20,865 bases of DNA. It comes from a virus. The notes under the pieces were generated by a model that ran no database searches, had not been told where the DNA came from, and saw only the letters and a program-made list of their open reading frames with translations. The position numbers and the translations under genes are program-made. Below, in pieces: positions 16,706 to 20,865 of this stretch. Location: positions 1 through 20,865 of IMG/VR virus record IMGVR_UViG_3300020454_000104, one strand, 5' to 3'. Numbering within the stretch: the stretch's first letter is position 1; every line of letters starts with the position of its first letter.

Positions 16706-17346
16706 GCGAAGATTTCATCAGAACATATGATAAAGTATTGACGAGACAGTTATACGATAACGTCATATCAATCTGTGATCAAAAGAAAGCATTTCAAATT
16801 CCTCGTTCTGTTAACAGAAAACAGGAGCATGTAAATGATATGCAACTACTGTTAGAACCAATCTATCCTGAGGTTGCCCGTGAGATCACGGAACTAGTGA
16901 TGCATCGTATGGTTATACCATATTTTGCTGAGTTTCCTGCTAGTAGAATGGAAGGAAGATGGACTAGTGGTTCGACTCTATATCAAAAGACAGAACCCAC
17001 AGGTGGATATCATATTCTACATGCGGAAGCAACTGGATGGTATAATAGTACTCGTGTCCTAGCATGGATGATTTACTTGAATGACCTTAATGATGAGGAT
17101 GATGGTGGTGAGACCGAGTTCTTATATCAAAGTCGAAGAGTCAAACCAGTAAAAAATCTAGGAGTAGTGTGGCCAGGTGGTATCACACATATGCATAGAG
17201 GTAATCCACCATTGAAGAAGACCAAAAAGATTCTCACTGGATGGATTCAACCATGTGGTGATATGCACCTCTATGAACCAAATTTCATTGCTGCAGAACA
17301 GGATGATATGCAAATTAAAAAAGATGGAAAACCATACAAACGATGA
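16702..17346 (+). CDS. 2OG/Fe(II) dioxygenase, prolyl-4-hydroxylase-like (HxE type), second copy
   Basis: A 214-residue relative of the oxygenase at 10824, sharing WMIYLN, GGETEFLYQ and the pattern THxH(K/R)GN. Metal ligands are H107 and E109 (GGYHILHAE) and H165; K175 takes the 2OG-binding position ten residues on, again Lys instead of Arg. The C-terminal 30 residues (from about 185) are an extra tail with KKDGKPYKR at its end, absent from the first copy. Translation is coupled to the upstream 62-residue gene (ATGA overlap) and to the downstream membrane protein (ATGA). It is transcribed separately from the first copy, so the two may act at different times. The substrate is unknown. Confidence 0.86.
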   Translation: MSEDFIRTYDKVLTRQLYDNVISICDQKKAFQIPRSVNRKQEHVNDMQLLLEPIYPEVAREITELVMHRMVIPYFAEFPASRMEGRWTSGSTLYQKTEPTGGYHILHAEATGWYNSTRVLAWMIYLNDLNDEDDGGETEFLYQSRRVKPVKNLGVVWPGGITHMHRGNPPLKKTKKILTGWIQPCGDMHLYEPNFIAAEQDDMQIKKDGKPYKR

Positions 17347-17633
17347 CTAACAAATTAATGAGAAAGCGTGCTAAGATACGAGCACAAATGAAATCTAGAT
17401 TCTATTATATGTTCTGGGGAGCAGCAACTGTTGCAGTTGTAGGAGGACAGTTGTATGTTGGTACATCATATCGTGCTATGGCGAAATCAATGAACAGATG
17501 GTTTGAAGAAACTATTGACCTCATACAAATACCTGCGAGACCTAAAACTGGTACTCCAGTGGTACCTGATAGGGGAGGATATTATATGCCTGTACCTACA
17601 CCAGAAGATTATGGTATGACTATTATAGAATGA
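17343..17633 (+). CDS. Small membrane protein, 96 residues
   Basis: It has a very basic N-terminus (MTNKLMRKRAKIRAQMKSR) followed by one hydrophobic stretch at about 20-40 (FYYMFWGAATVAVVGGQLYV), then a Pro-rich C-terminal part (PARPKTGTPVVPDRGGYY). By the positive-inside rule the N-terminus would be cytoplasmic and the C-terminal part periplasmic. There is no cleavage site typical of a secreted protein. Start and stop overlap neighbours by ATGA on both sides, so it is co-translated with the HxE oxygenase. I cannot assign a function; small inner-membrane proteins of phages often affect lysis or host metabolism, but this is only a possibility. Confidence 0.72.
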   Translation: MTNKLMRKRAKIRAQMKSRFYYMFWGAATVAVVGGQLYVGTSYRAMAKSMNRWFEETIDLIQIPARPKTGTPVVPDRGGYYMPVPTPEDYGMTIIE

Positions 17634-17737
17634 TGGAACTTTTTATTATATTTGGAGGTGCATACGCACTGTACACAGTAGGGATGGCGATTGCTACTGA
17701 AATTGATTATAGAGCAGTTAACAAAAGGAGCAAATGA
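17630..17737 (+). CDS. Micro-membrane protein, 35 residues
   Basis: A 35-residue frame beginning MMELFIIFGG that overlaps the previous stop by ATGA and the next start by ATGA. Residues about 4-22 are hydrophobic with Gly and Ala (LFIIFGGAYALYTVGMAIA), enough for one membrane helix, followed by a charged tail YRAVNKRSK. The starts at 17630 and 17633 are equally possible. Its support is the tight overlap pattern and the sensible hydrophobic/charged layout. The function is unknown. Confidence 0.5.
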   Translation: MMELFIIFGGAYALYTVGMAIATEIDYRAVNKRSK

Positions 17738-17838
17738 AAACAGAGACACTACTTAGAATATATAAGGCAGTGAGAGTTAAACCTATTAAAGAGGTGAAAC
17801 CAGTTCGTAAACACTATAACATCATGACCTATGGGTAG
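17734..17838 (+). CDS. Very small basic protein, 34 residues
   Basis: A 34-residue, strongly basic frame (MKTETLLRIYKAVRVKPIKE at the start) overlapping the previous stop by ATGA and the next gene by 8 bases. Composition suggests a nucleic-acid- or protein-binding peptide, but that is speculation. Evidence for coding is limited to its place in an unbroken overlapping chain and to the upstream AAAGGAG (17724-17730), a good ribosome-binding site four bases before the ATG. Confidence 0.42.
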   Translation: MKTETLLRIYKAVRVKPIKEVKPVRKHYNIMTYG

Positions 17839-17977
17839 AGAGTACGCAAAAGACAGAGCAGAATACTTTCGTGAGTTTCATTCAGTGATCGGACCAGTGA
17901 TCAGTGTGGATGGATTTGAGTATGAACGTAAGTATGATGAAGAACCAAGTTATTGTAAACACCCTGAGGACAGTTGA
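17831..17977 (+). CDS. Small hypothetical protein, 48 residues
   Basis: The frame starts at an ATG overlapping the previous gene by 8 bases and runs 48 residues: MGREYAKDRAEYFREFH, then a VISVDGFEYERKYDEE segment, then YCKHPEDS. It is charged, soluble and without cysteine pairs (one Cys). I recognise no family. It is the last member of the chain that begins at 16517; behind it comes a gap with a dyad and a promoter. Confidence 0.5.
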   Translation: MGREYAKDRAEYFREFHSVIGPVISVDGFEYERKYDEEPSYCKHPEDS

Positions 17978-17978
17978 G

Positions 17979-17992
17979 ATAGTGTCCACTAT
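17979..17992 (+). promoter_or_regulatory. Perfect 14-base dyad, possible operator
   Basis: ATAGTG and CACTAT form a perfect inverted repeat around TC, two bases after a stop codon and one base before the candidate -35 box at 17994. The position suits a repressor or activator site. A weak hairpin without a T-run makes a terminator unlikely. Six-base arms can arise by chance. Confidence 0.3.
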
Positions 17993-17993
17993 G

Positions 17994-18023
17994 TTACACA
18001 AGAGAGAGAATTTAGTGTAATAT
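17994..18023 (+). promoter_or_regulatory. Candidate sigma70 promoter TTACAC-18-TAATAT
   Basis: TTACAC (17994-17999) and TAATAT (18018-18023) are 18 bases apart, four of six matches each. The predicted transcription start falls at or beside the ATG at 18030, so the message would be nearly leaderless. It sits next to the dyad at 17979. Moderate to weak support. Confidence 0.4.
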
Positions 18024-18029
18024 AGATAT

Positions 18030-18242
18030 ATGAACCAAAAGTATTACTACGACATCGTTTGGACAGACTACCAATACGAGAAAGAACTGACTACTGCACA
18101 AATGCAGGAGAAAGAGCACGTTGATGAGATGATCAAGCGTGTGAGTCATCTTCAATGGAAAGATGAACAGCGTGCGAAGTGGATGGGTGGAGAGTCACCT
18201 CAAATTCCTACGTACGTGATACCAGATGATTGTCCATTCTAG
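18030..18242 (+). CDS. Small hypothetical protein, 70 residues
   Basis: A 70-residue soluble protein. It starts with an aromatic segment (NQKYYYDIVWTDYQYEKEL), followed by a charged helix (about 24-52) and a short Pro-containing end (PQIPTYVIPDDCPF). I do not recognise a family. No ribosome-binding site precedes the ATG, and the nearest promoter would give an almost leaderless message. A strong intrinsic terminator lies 22 bases after the stop, so this is a one-gene transcript or the end of one. Confidence 0.66.
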   Translation: MNQKYYYDIVWTDYQYEKELTTAQMQEKEHVDEMIKRVSHLQWKDEQRAKWMGGESPQIPTYVIPDDCPF

Positions 18243-18264
18243 GACAGTTCAACAAGTTGCACAC

Positions 18265-18287
18265 ACCCCCTTCACAGGGGGTTTTTT
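18265..18287 (+). terminator. Rho-independent terminator
   Basis: CCCCCT (18266-18271) pairs with AGGGGG (18276-18281) across a TCAC loop, with one further A-T pair, followed by six T residues (18282-18287). It follows the stop of the 70-residue gene by 22 bases. Its 3' half overlaps the promoter of the next gene. Confidence 0.88.
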
Positions 18288-18298
18288 ATTGCTATAAT
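18271..18298 (+). promoter_or_regulatory. Extended -10 promoter overlapping the terminator
   Basis: TATAAT (18293-18298) is preceded by TGC (18290-18292). TTCACA (18271-18276), one base from TTGACA, lies 16 bases upstream, in the loop and stem of the terminator hairpin. Transcription would start near 18305, with a GGAAC ribosome-binding site before the ATG at 18322. Confidence 0.62.
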
Positions 18299-18321
18299 AA
18301 TAGTATAAACAAAGGAACTCC

Positions 18322-18669
18322 ATGACCTCAACACTTACTTCCGCAGAAAGAGCACGCAAAACAATCGAGGATAATATATTTAAGCACACTCAATCACTAT
18401 GTGACGCACTTCAGAGAGATTTTGAGAAGGATTCATCATCAGGTTATAGTTTCACCATTGACCCAGGTAAGAAGTACTACAAGATCATTATGAACACTGG
18501 AAACCAACGTTCCGTGCATGCCTTCGTAGACAAGAAAACAGGAGAAGTATATAAGGCAGCAAGTTGGAGAGGACCTGCTAAACATGTCCGTTTTGACCTA
18601 CGTCTGATAGCAGACAGAGAATATCTGTTTGAGAATGCGGACTGGGCAGGCGGATATCTGTACATGTGA
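18322..18669 (+). CDS. Conserved phage hypothetical protein, 115 residues
   Basis: A 115-residue soluble protein with an N-terminal helix (about 6-35) and a C-terminal domain reading KYYKIIMNTGNQRSVHAFVD, then GEVYKAASWRGPAKHVRFDL, then ADWAGGYLYM. I recall this pattern (NQRSVHAF(I/V)D, TG(D/E)VYKAA.W..PAK..R) as a widespread phage domain of unknown function, found in cyanophages and also in phages of actinobacteria. It has its own promoter and a GGAAC ribosome-binding site. No catalytic residues can be named. That it is a real gene is nearly certain; what it does is unknown. Confidence 0.85.
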   Translation: MTSTLTSAERARKTIEDNIFKHTQSLCDALQRDFEKDSSSGYSFTIDPGKKYYKIIMNTGNQRSVHAFVDKKTGEVYKAASWRGPAKHVRFDLRLIADREYLFENADWAGGYLYM

Positions 18670-18698
18670 TTGACTTCAATCGCATTATATGCTAAATT
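18670..18698 (+). promoter_or_regulatory. Sigma70 promoter TTGACT-17-TAAATT with TGC extension
   Basis: TTGACT (18670-18675) and TAAATT (18693-18698) are 17 bases apart, and TGC directly precedes the -10. The -35 box begins at the base after the stop codon of the preceding gene, the same economical layout as at 16465. It would start transcription near 18705, upstream of the gene at 18724. Confidence 0.7.
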
Positions 18699-18723
18699 AG
18701 TATAGTAGTCAACCATTTCTCTC

Positions 18724-18966
18724 ATGTCTGCACCAATCCCACCCACCTATTATCTCGTTGCTGAAGGTAATGCTTATGCACTTGATGATGACGGTACACC
18801 TTTCGGCGCTCCCGTATTTAATGATGGGACAGTAGATTGGTCTGTTTGCTTTGATCTCGACCCCTGCGAAGAGGATCTAGATTACGTAGCACACATTATA
18901 CTCCACCTACAACAGATTCATGATCTGACGGTAGAACACTTAAACTCAGAGGTTTTTATTAAATGA
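18724..18966 (+). CDS. Small acidic hypothetical protein, 80 residues
   Basis: A strongly acidic 80-residue protein (YALDDDGTPFGAPVFNDGTV, then FDLDPCEEDLDYVAHIILHL). The first half looks like beta strands around a DDDG turn and the second half is helical. The family is not recognised. It is the first gene after a good promoter, has no clear ribosome-binding site, and overlaps the next start by ATGA. Small acidic phage proteins can act as inhibitors or DNA mimics, but here that is only a thought based on charge. Confidence 0.72.
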   Translation: MSAPIPPTYYLVAEGNAYALDDDGTPFGAPVFNDGTVDWSVCFDLDPCEEDLDYVAHIILHLQQIHDLTVEHLNSEVFIK

Positions 18967-19241
18967 GCATCGTCACTGATGACCTAGTGGATAATCTTAT
19001 CCAACCACCATATGTAAATCCGTTCTATGGTACACACACTACGTGGATAGTTCCAAGAACTGATTTAGACGAGGAGGAAACAAGAAGATACTGGAAGTAT
19101 CACAAACGTTTCCCCAATGAATTTGCAGGAGCAATTAACAAATTAATGCTCAAGCAATCCAGATCCTTTAAATTCGTAACCTACGATCATCTCCAAAACA
19201 TTCTGACTTATGAACAACGAACTCACTCTTCAAATCTCTGA
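18963..19241 (+). CDS. Small hypothetical protein, 92 residues
   Basis: A soluble 92-residue protein: an N-terminal region with PPYVNPFYGTHTTWIVPR, an acidic helix (DLDEEETRRYWKYHKRF) and a basic C-terminal half. The family is not recognised. It begins by ATGA overlap with the acidic protein, so the pair is co-translated. Its last 32 bases overlap the start of the next gene in another frame, which makes its final ten residues less certain to matter. Confidence 0.66.
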   Translation: MSIVTDDLVDNLIQPPYVNPFYGTHTTWIVPRTDLDEEETRRYWKYHKRFPNEFAGAINKLMLKQSRSFKFVTYDHLQNILTYEQRTHSSNL

Positions 19242-19443
19242 GCAACGCGACGACATCTGTGGATGGATGGTCGAGCGATTCAGATATCTCCTCGAGAACA
19301 AAAGAATCGAAGACGCAATGGCGCTCGGTGATGAGTTCTTTGAGTGGGCAGATCCCGAGAACTACATACATGAGTCCACACACTTCTATAACGAAGATGC
19401 CCTCAGAAAACTCTACGTCAGCTTACGAGAAGCAGATCAGTGA
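19210..19443 (+). CDS. Small acidic helical protein, 77 residues
   Basis: A 77-residue acidic, mostly helical protein (DDICGWMVERFRYLLENKRI, then EDAMALGDEFFEWADPENY). It overlaps the upstream gene by 32 bases and the downstream one by about 47. The sequence has the regular amphipathic spacing of a real helical bundle, which supports this frame as the main coding frame between about 19240 and 19400. The function is unknown. Confidence 0.68.
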   Translation: MNNELTLQISEQRDDICGWMVERFRYLLENKRIEDAMALGDEFFEWADPENYIHESTHFYNEDALRKLYVSLREADQ

Positions 19444-19549
19444 ACTACTGATTGATATCTGTAAGGAACAGAACGTAGAAAAACGTAAGGTGTTGGAATC
19501 ACACCTCGAAACAATTCGTAAACTTTGCCCTAAATGTAATGAAAACTGA
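19397..19549 (+). CDS. Small protein with a C-terminal CxxC, about 50 residues
   Basis: The frame stays open back to 19259, but the upstream residues are Ser/Thr-rich and overlap the better 77-residue frame, so I start at the ATG at 19397. The 50-residue product has a helix (EKQISELLIDICKEQNVEKR) and ends RKLCPKCNEN, a single CPKC pair that could bind metal as a dimer or be structural. It overlaps the previous gene by 47 bases and the next by 11. The start is uncertain. Confidence 0.52.
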   Translation: MPSENSTSAYEKQISELLIDICKEQNVEKRKVLESHLETIRKLCPKCNEN

Positions 19550-19715
19550 AGTCGGAACAGAAGTCGTGTACATGTTGAACAAGTCGAGTGCATGTATGAG
19601 ACGAGTGATGAAAATGAAACTCAGTGATAAACAAGTCACGAGTATGCTCAAAGACCCCAAAGAGAGAAGATCATTTGGGTATATGTACTTAGTTCAAATG
19701 GTTGCAGATGAATAA
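19539..19715 (+). CDS. Small basic protein, 58 residues
   Basis: A 58-residue basic frame: MKTEVGTEVVYMLNKSSACM, then RRVMKMKLSDKQVTSMLKDP, then an ending SFGYMYLVQMVADE. It overlaps the previous gene by 11 bases and the next by 8. Eight Met residues in 58 is unusually many. The composition and overlap pattern fit a real small phage gene, but no family is recognised and no ribosome-binding site is present. Confidence 0.5.
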   Translation: MKTEVGTEVVYMLNKSSACMRRVMKMKLSDKQVTSMLKDPKERRSFGYMYLVQMVADE

Positions 19716-19845
19716 GAAGTATCCATTACTTGCATATGTGATCATCGGTGTAGTTGGTCTGACTCTCATTCGAGGAGCATTTCAACTTGATCGTGATGCT
19801 GAGAATCAAAGACTCTATGATGAGTTAAAGGAAATGCAATCATGA
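19708..19845 (+). CDS. Single-pass micro-membrane protein, 45 residues
   Basis: A 45-residue frame with a short basic start (MNKKYP), a hydrophobic stretch at about 7-20 (LLAYVIIGVVGLTL) and a charged helical tail (FQLDRDAENQRLYDELKE). The layout predicts an N-in, C-out single membrane helix. It overlaps the previous gene by 8 bases and the next by ATGA. The layout resembles the membrane proteins at 17343 and 17630, with no evident sequence similarity. The function is unknown. Confidence 0.52.
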   Translation: MNKKYPLLAYVIIGVVGLTLIRGAFQLDRDAENQRLYDELKEMQS

Positions 19846-20006
19846 ACTGTTGGGCATGTGGAACTGAACTCATATGGGGTGGTGATCACAATGGTGAGGA
19901 TTACTGCAACGAAGAGTATAACATCGTAACTAATCTATCGTGTCCCAAGTGTGATGCATTTGTATTAGTGTACCATTCACCAAATGAAAAGTACTATGAG
20001 GAGTAA
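19842..20006 (+). CDS. Zinc-ribbon-like protein, 54 residues
   Basis: A 54-residue protein with two CxxC pairs: C3-W-A-C6 (MNCWACGTELIWGG) and C34-P-K-C37 (NLSCPKCDAF). This spacing is that of a small zinc ribbon; C22 lies between the pairs. It is acidic outside the finger. An AAGGAA ribosome-binding site lies about nine bases before the ATG, and the stop overlaps the next ATG (TAATG). Such ribbons commonly mediate protein or nucleic acid contacts; no specific role is visible. Confidence 0.68.
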   Translation: MNCWACGTELIWGGDHNGEDYCNEEYNIVTNLSCPKCDAFVLVYHSPNEKYYEE

Positions 20007-20205
20007 TGCCGAGAACACAACGATCACTGGACAAGAACTTGAAGACTCTATCGAAGAGTACATCAAGAACAAAAGAAAAGAGTTCTATCAAGAGTTCGGA
20101 ATCTCAATCAAAATTAAAAGTCAAGTTCACAAGAACAAAAGACATAGACCTATTTCCTCACAATCCATTCCCATGGAGGATGGAACCCAAAACAAAGAAG
20201 TTTAA
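19984..20205 (+). CDS. Overlapping frame, 73 residues (alternative to the 20006 frame)
   Basis: This frame reads as a plausible protein in its first two thirds (TTITGQELEDSIEEYIKNKR, then KEFYQEFGISIKIK), with alternating charged and hydrophobic residues, while the last third (HKNKRHRPISSQSIP) looks like noise. A Met at 19996 is an alternative start. It overlaps almost wholly with the 125-residue frame at 20006, which is poor where this is good, and the reverse. Either two genes overlap, or one base has been gained or lost near 20110-20130. Stated as a candidate only. Confidence 0.42.
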   Translation: MKSTMRSNAENTTITGQELEDSIEEYIKNKRKEFYQEFGISIKIKSQVHKNKRHRPISSQSIPMEDGTQNKEV

Positions 20206-20383
20206 TCTTACATGGGTGAGTTGTTACGAACATGCAGTTAAGATAGTTGAAACATTAAATCTCAATCCAAGAGACTATAAATTACAGTGTTACGTCTCGG
20301 TACCAATGTCTGATCCATTAACAGGACCAGTACGTTATGCGAGAACAGTTCGAGGACCTAACATTGTACACACCTCAACTTAA
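20006..20383 (+). CDS. Hypothetical protein, up to 125 residues
   Basis: The start at 20006 overlaps the zinc-ribbon stop (TAATG) behind GAGGAG. The first 40 residues are Ser/Lys/Thr/Arg-rich and low in hydrophobic residues, while from about residue 45 it becomes convincing: DIDLFPHNPFPWRM, then FNLTWVSCYEHAVKIVETL, then YKLQCYVSVP. A shorter gene starting at the Met at 20180 (67 residues) is possible, but GGAGG there lies too close to the ATG. The last 47 bases overlap the next gene. I recognise no family. That the C-terminal two thirds is coding is fairly sure; the N-terminus is not. Confidence 0.58.
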   Translation: MPRTQRSLDKNLKTLSKSTSRTKEKSSIKSSESQSKLKVKFTRTKDIDLFPHNPFPWRMEPKTKKFNLTWVSCYEHAVKIVETLNLNPRDYKLQCYVSVPMSDPLTGPVRYARTVRGPNIVHTST

Positions 20384-20633
20384 TGATTACGTCAAGTGGA
20401 AGGTTAAACTAGGACAAGATCTTGAAGGATGGGTATATTTCGTCAGTGATCAGTACATCACAATTGAAATATCAACTAAACCAAGACCAGACTGTGACCT
20501 AACCACTTGGAGACATAAGCGAGTACACACATGTATCCTATGTTTCCCACATGATTATAAGGATTTAACATATGTAACCACACGTCCTAGTGTACACGAT
20601 GGGTTAGAAAATAGCAAGAGGAGAACAATTTAA
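20337..20633 (+). CDS. Conserved cyanophage hypothetical protein, 98 residues
   Basis: A 98-residue protein with DYVKWKVKLGQDLEGWVYFV, then QYITIEISTKPRP, then RHKRVHTCILCFPHDYKDL. I recall this general pattern from hypothetical proteins of T4-like cyanophages, but no function is known to me. The fold looks beta-rich in the first half, with a C-x-x-C (CILC) in an H-rich segment. AGGA lies ten bases before the ATG, and the start is inside the previous gene (47-base overlap). It is followed directly by a GTG-started mini-gene. Confidence 0.75.
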   Translation: MREQFEDLTLYTPQLNDYVKWKVKLGQDLEGWVYFVSDQYITIEISTKPRPDCDLTTWRHKRVHTCILCFPHDYKDLTYVTTRPSVHDGLENSKRRTI

Positions 20634-20720
20634 GTGGATAAGAAGATCAAAGACTTTATCGAAAGATGGAAGAAGAAGTTACGAATGCCTAAAATACCAC
20701 CACCAACATGTCCTGCATAA
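20634..20720 (+). CDS. Very small basic protein with GTG start, 28 residues
   Basis: A GTG directly after the previous stop, with GAGGAG nine bases upstream, opens a 28-residue frame: (M)DKKIKDFIERWKKKLRMPK followed by IPPPTCPA. It forms a basic amphipathic helix then a Pro-rich tail. The ribosome-binding site and the tight spacing argue for translation; the tiny size and rare start codon argue for caution. The function is unknown. Confidence 0.42.
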   Translation: MDKKIKDFIERWKKKLRMPKIPPPTCPA

Positions 20721-20728
20721 AATAAATA
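20721..20728 (+). promoter_or_regulatory. T4-late-like promoter box AATAAATA
   Basis: AATAAATA differs by one base from the T4 late consensus TATAAATA and fits the NATAAATA form described for cyanophages. It lies 24 bases before the ATG at 20753, a normal spacing for a late promoter. AT-rich sequence makes chance matches possible. Confidence 0.45.
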
Positions 20729-20752
20729 GGACTACGGTTAAGGAGAATACAC

Positions 20753-20865
20753 ATGAACGGTAGACTAGACAAAGTTGCAATGACTAATAGACTCATGCAA
20801 CTGAAGAGAGAACTACATTATAAGTGTGAAATAGGAGAGAAAGGTAAGTGGGAATGTGTAGGAGC
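20753..20865 (+). CDS. Small conserved cyanophage protein (3' partial)
   Basis: The frame starts MNGRLDKVAMTNRLMQLKRE and stays open to the window edge (37 complete codons), so the 3' end is missing. AAGGAG ends eight bases before the ATG, a good ribosome-binding site, and a late-type box lies further upstream. The sequence (LHYKCEIGEKGKWECVGA near the edge) matches my memory of a short hypothetical protein common in T4-like cyanophages. It is helical at the start, with two Cys in the visible part. The function is unknown. Confidence 0.76.
   Translation, partial: MNGRLDKVAMTNRLMQLKRELHYKCEIGEKGKWECVG

Noticed and set aside
18021-18028. TATAGATA as a T4-late-like box
   Set aside because: It is one base from the ATG at 18030, too close to drive that gene.
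19259-19396. The longer form of the CxxC protein starting at 19259
   Set aside because: The extra residues are Ser/Thr-rich and lie on top of the better-looking 77-residue frame.

Overview
The window looks like part of the genome of a T4-like marine cyanophage (a myovirus of Synechococcus or Prochlorococcus). The reasons are a very long fibre-type virion protein ending in a Gly-Trp-Trp-Leu-Thr-Glu-Ile tail, three consecutive tail-collar-domain proteins, a run of 2-oxoglutarate/Fe(II) (2OG) dioxygenase genes directly behind them, and a tightly packed string of very small genes of the kind these phages carry. Base composition is AT-rich throughout. The host genus cannot be settled from sequence alone. 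I saw no tRNA, CRISPR array, insertion sequence, integrase or reverse transcriptase, and no gene-free stretch longer than about 70 bases.

Layout. (1) 2-7051: the 3' part of a giant fibre or virion structural gene whose start lies left of the window. It opens with the end of an 85-residue-period tandem repeat and closes with a fibre-like C-terminal region. (2) 7056-10820: three collar-domain proteins in series, each with an N-terminal collar module, His-x-His motifs and a similar C-terminal hydrophobic tail. (3) 10824-17346: an oxygenase island. Seven of eleven genes encode putative 2OG/Fe(II) dioxygenases of three active-site types (HxE...H...K twice, HxD...H...R twice, HxH...H...R three times). 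One oxygenase gene is inverted. Among them sits a protein with a tail-assembly-chaperone-like segment, plus small proteins of unknown function. (4) 17343-20865: a chain of at least fifteen small genes (28 to about 125 residues), some with a single membrane segment, one with two CxxC pairs. They mostly overlap by 1 to 47 bases. The last gene runs off the right edge.

Regulation. The structural genes and the first oxygenases are packed head to tail with almost no spacing, so they probably form one late operon. From 15528 onward, short intergenic gaps hold sigma70-type promoters, several with a TGC-extended -10 box, two with the -35 box touching the upstream stop codon. One intrinsic terminator (18265-18287) overlaps the promoter of the next gene. 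A T4-late-like AATAAATA box precedes the last gene.

How the genes may work together (inference): regions 1 and 2 make the receptor-binding and fibre parts of the tail, and the chaperone-like protein may help assemble them. The oxygenases, whose first four plus-strand members sit in or next to the same transcription unit, are candidates for hydroxylating tail proteins or host factors. No substrate can be read from the sequence.
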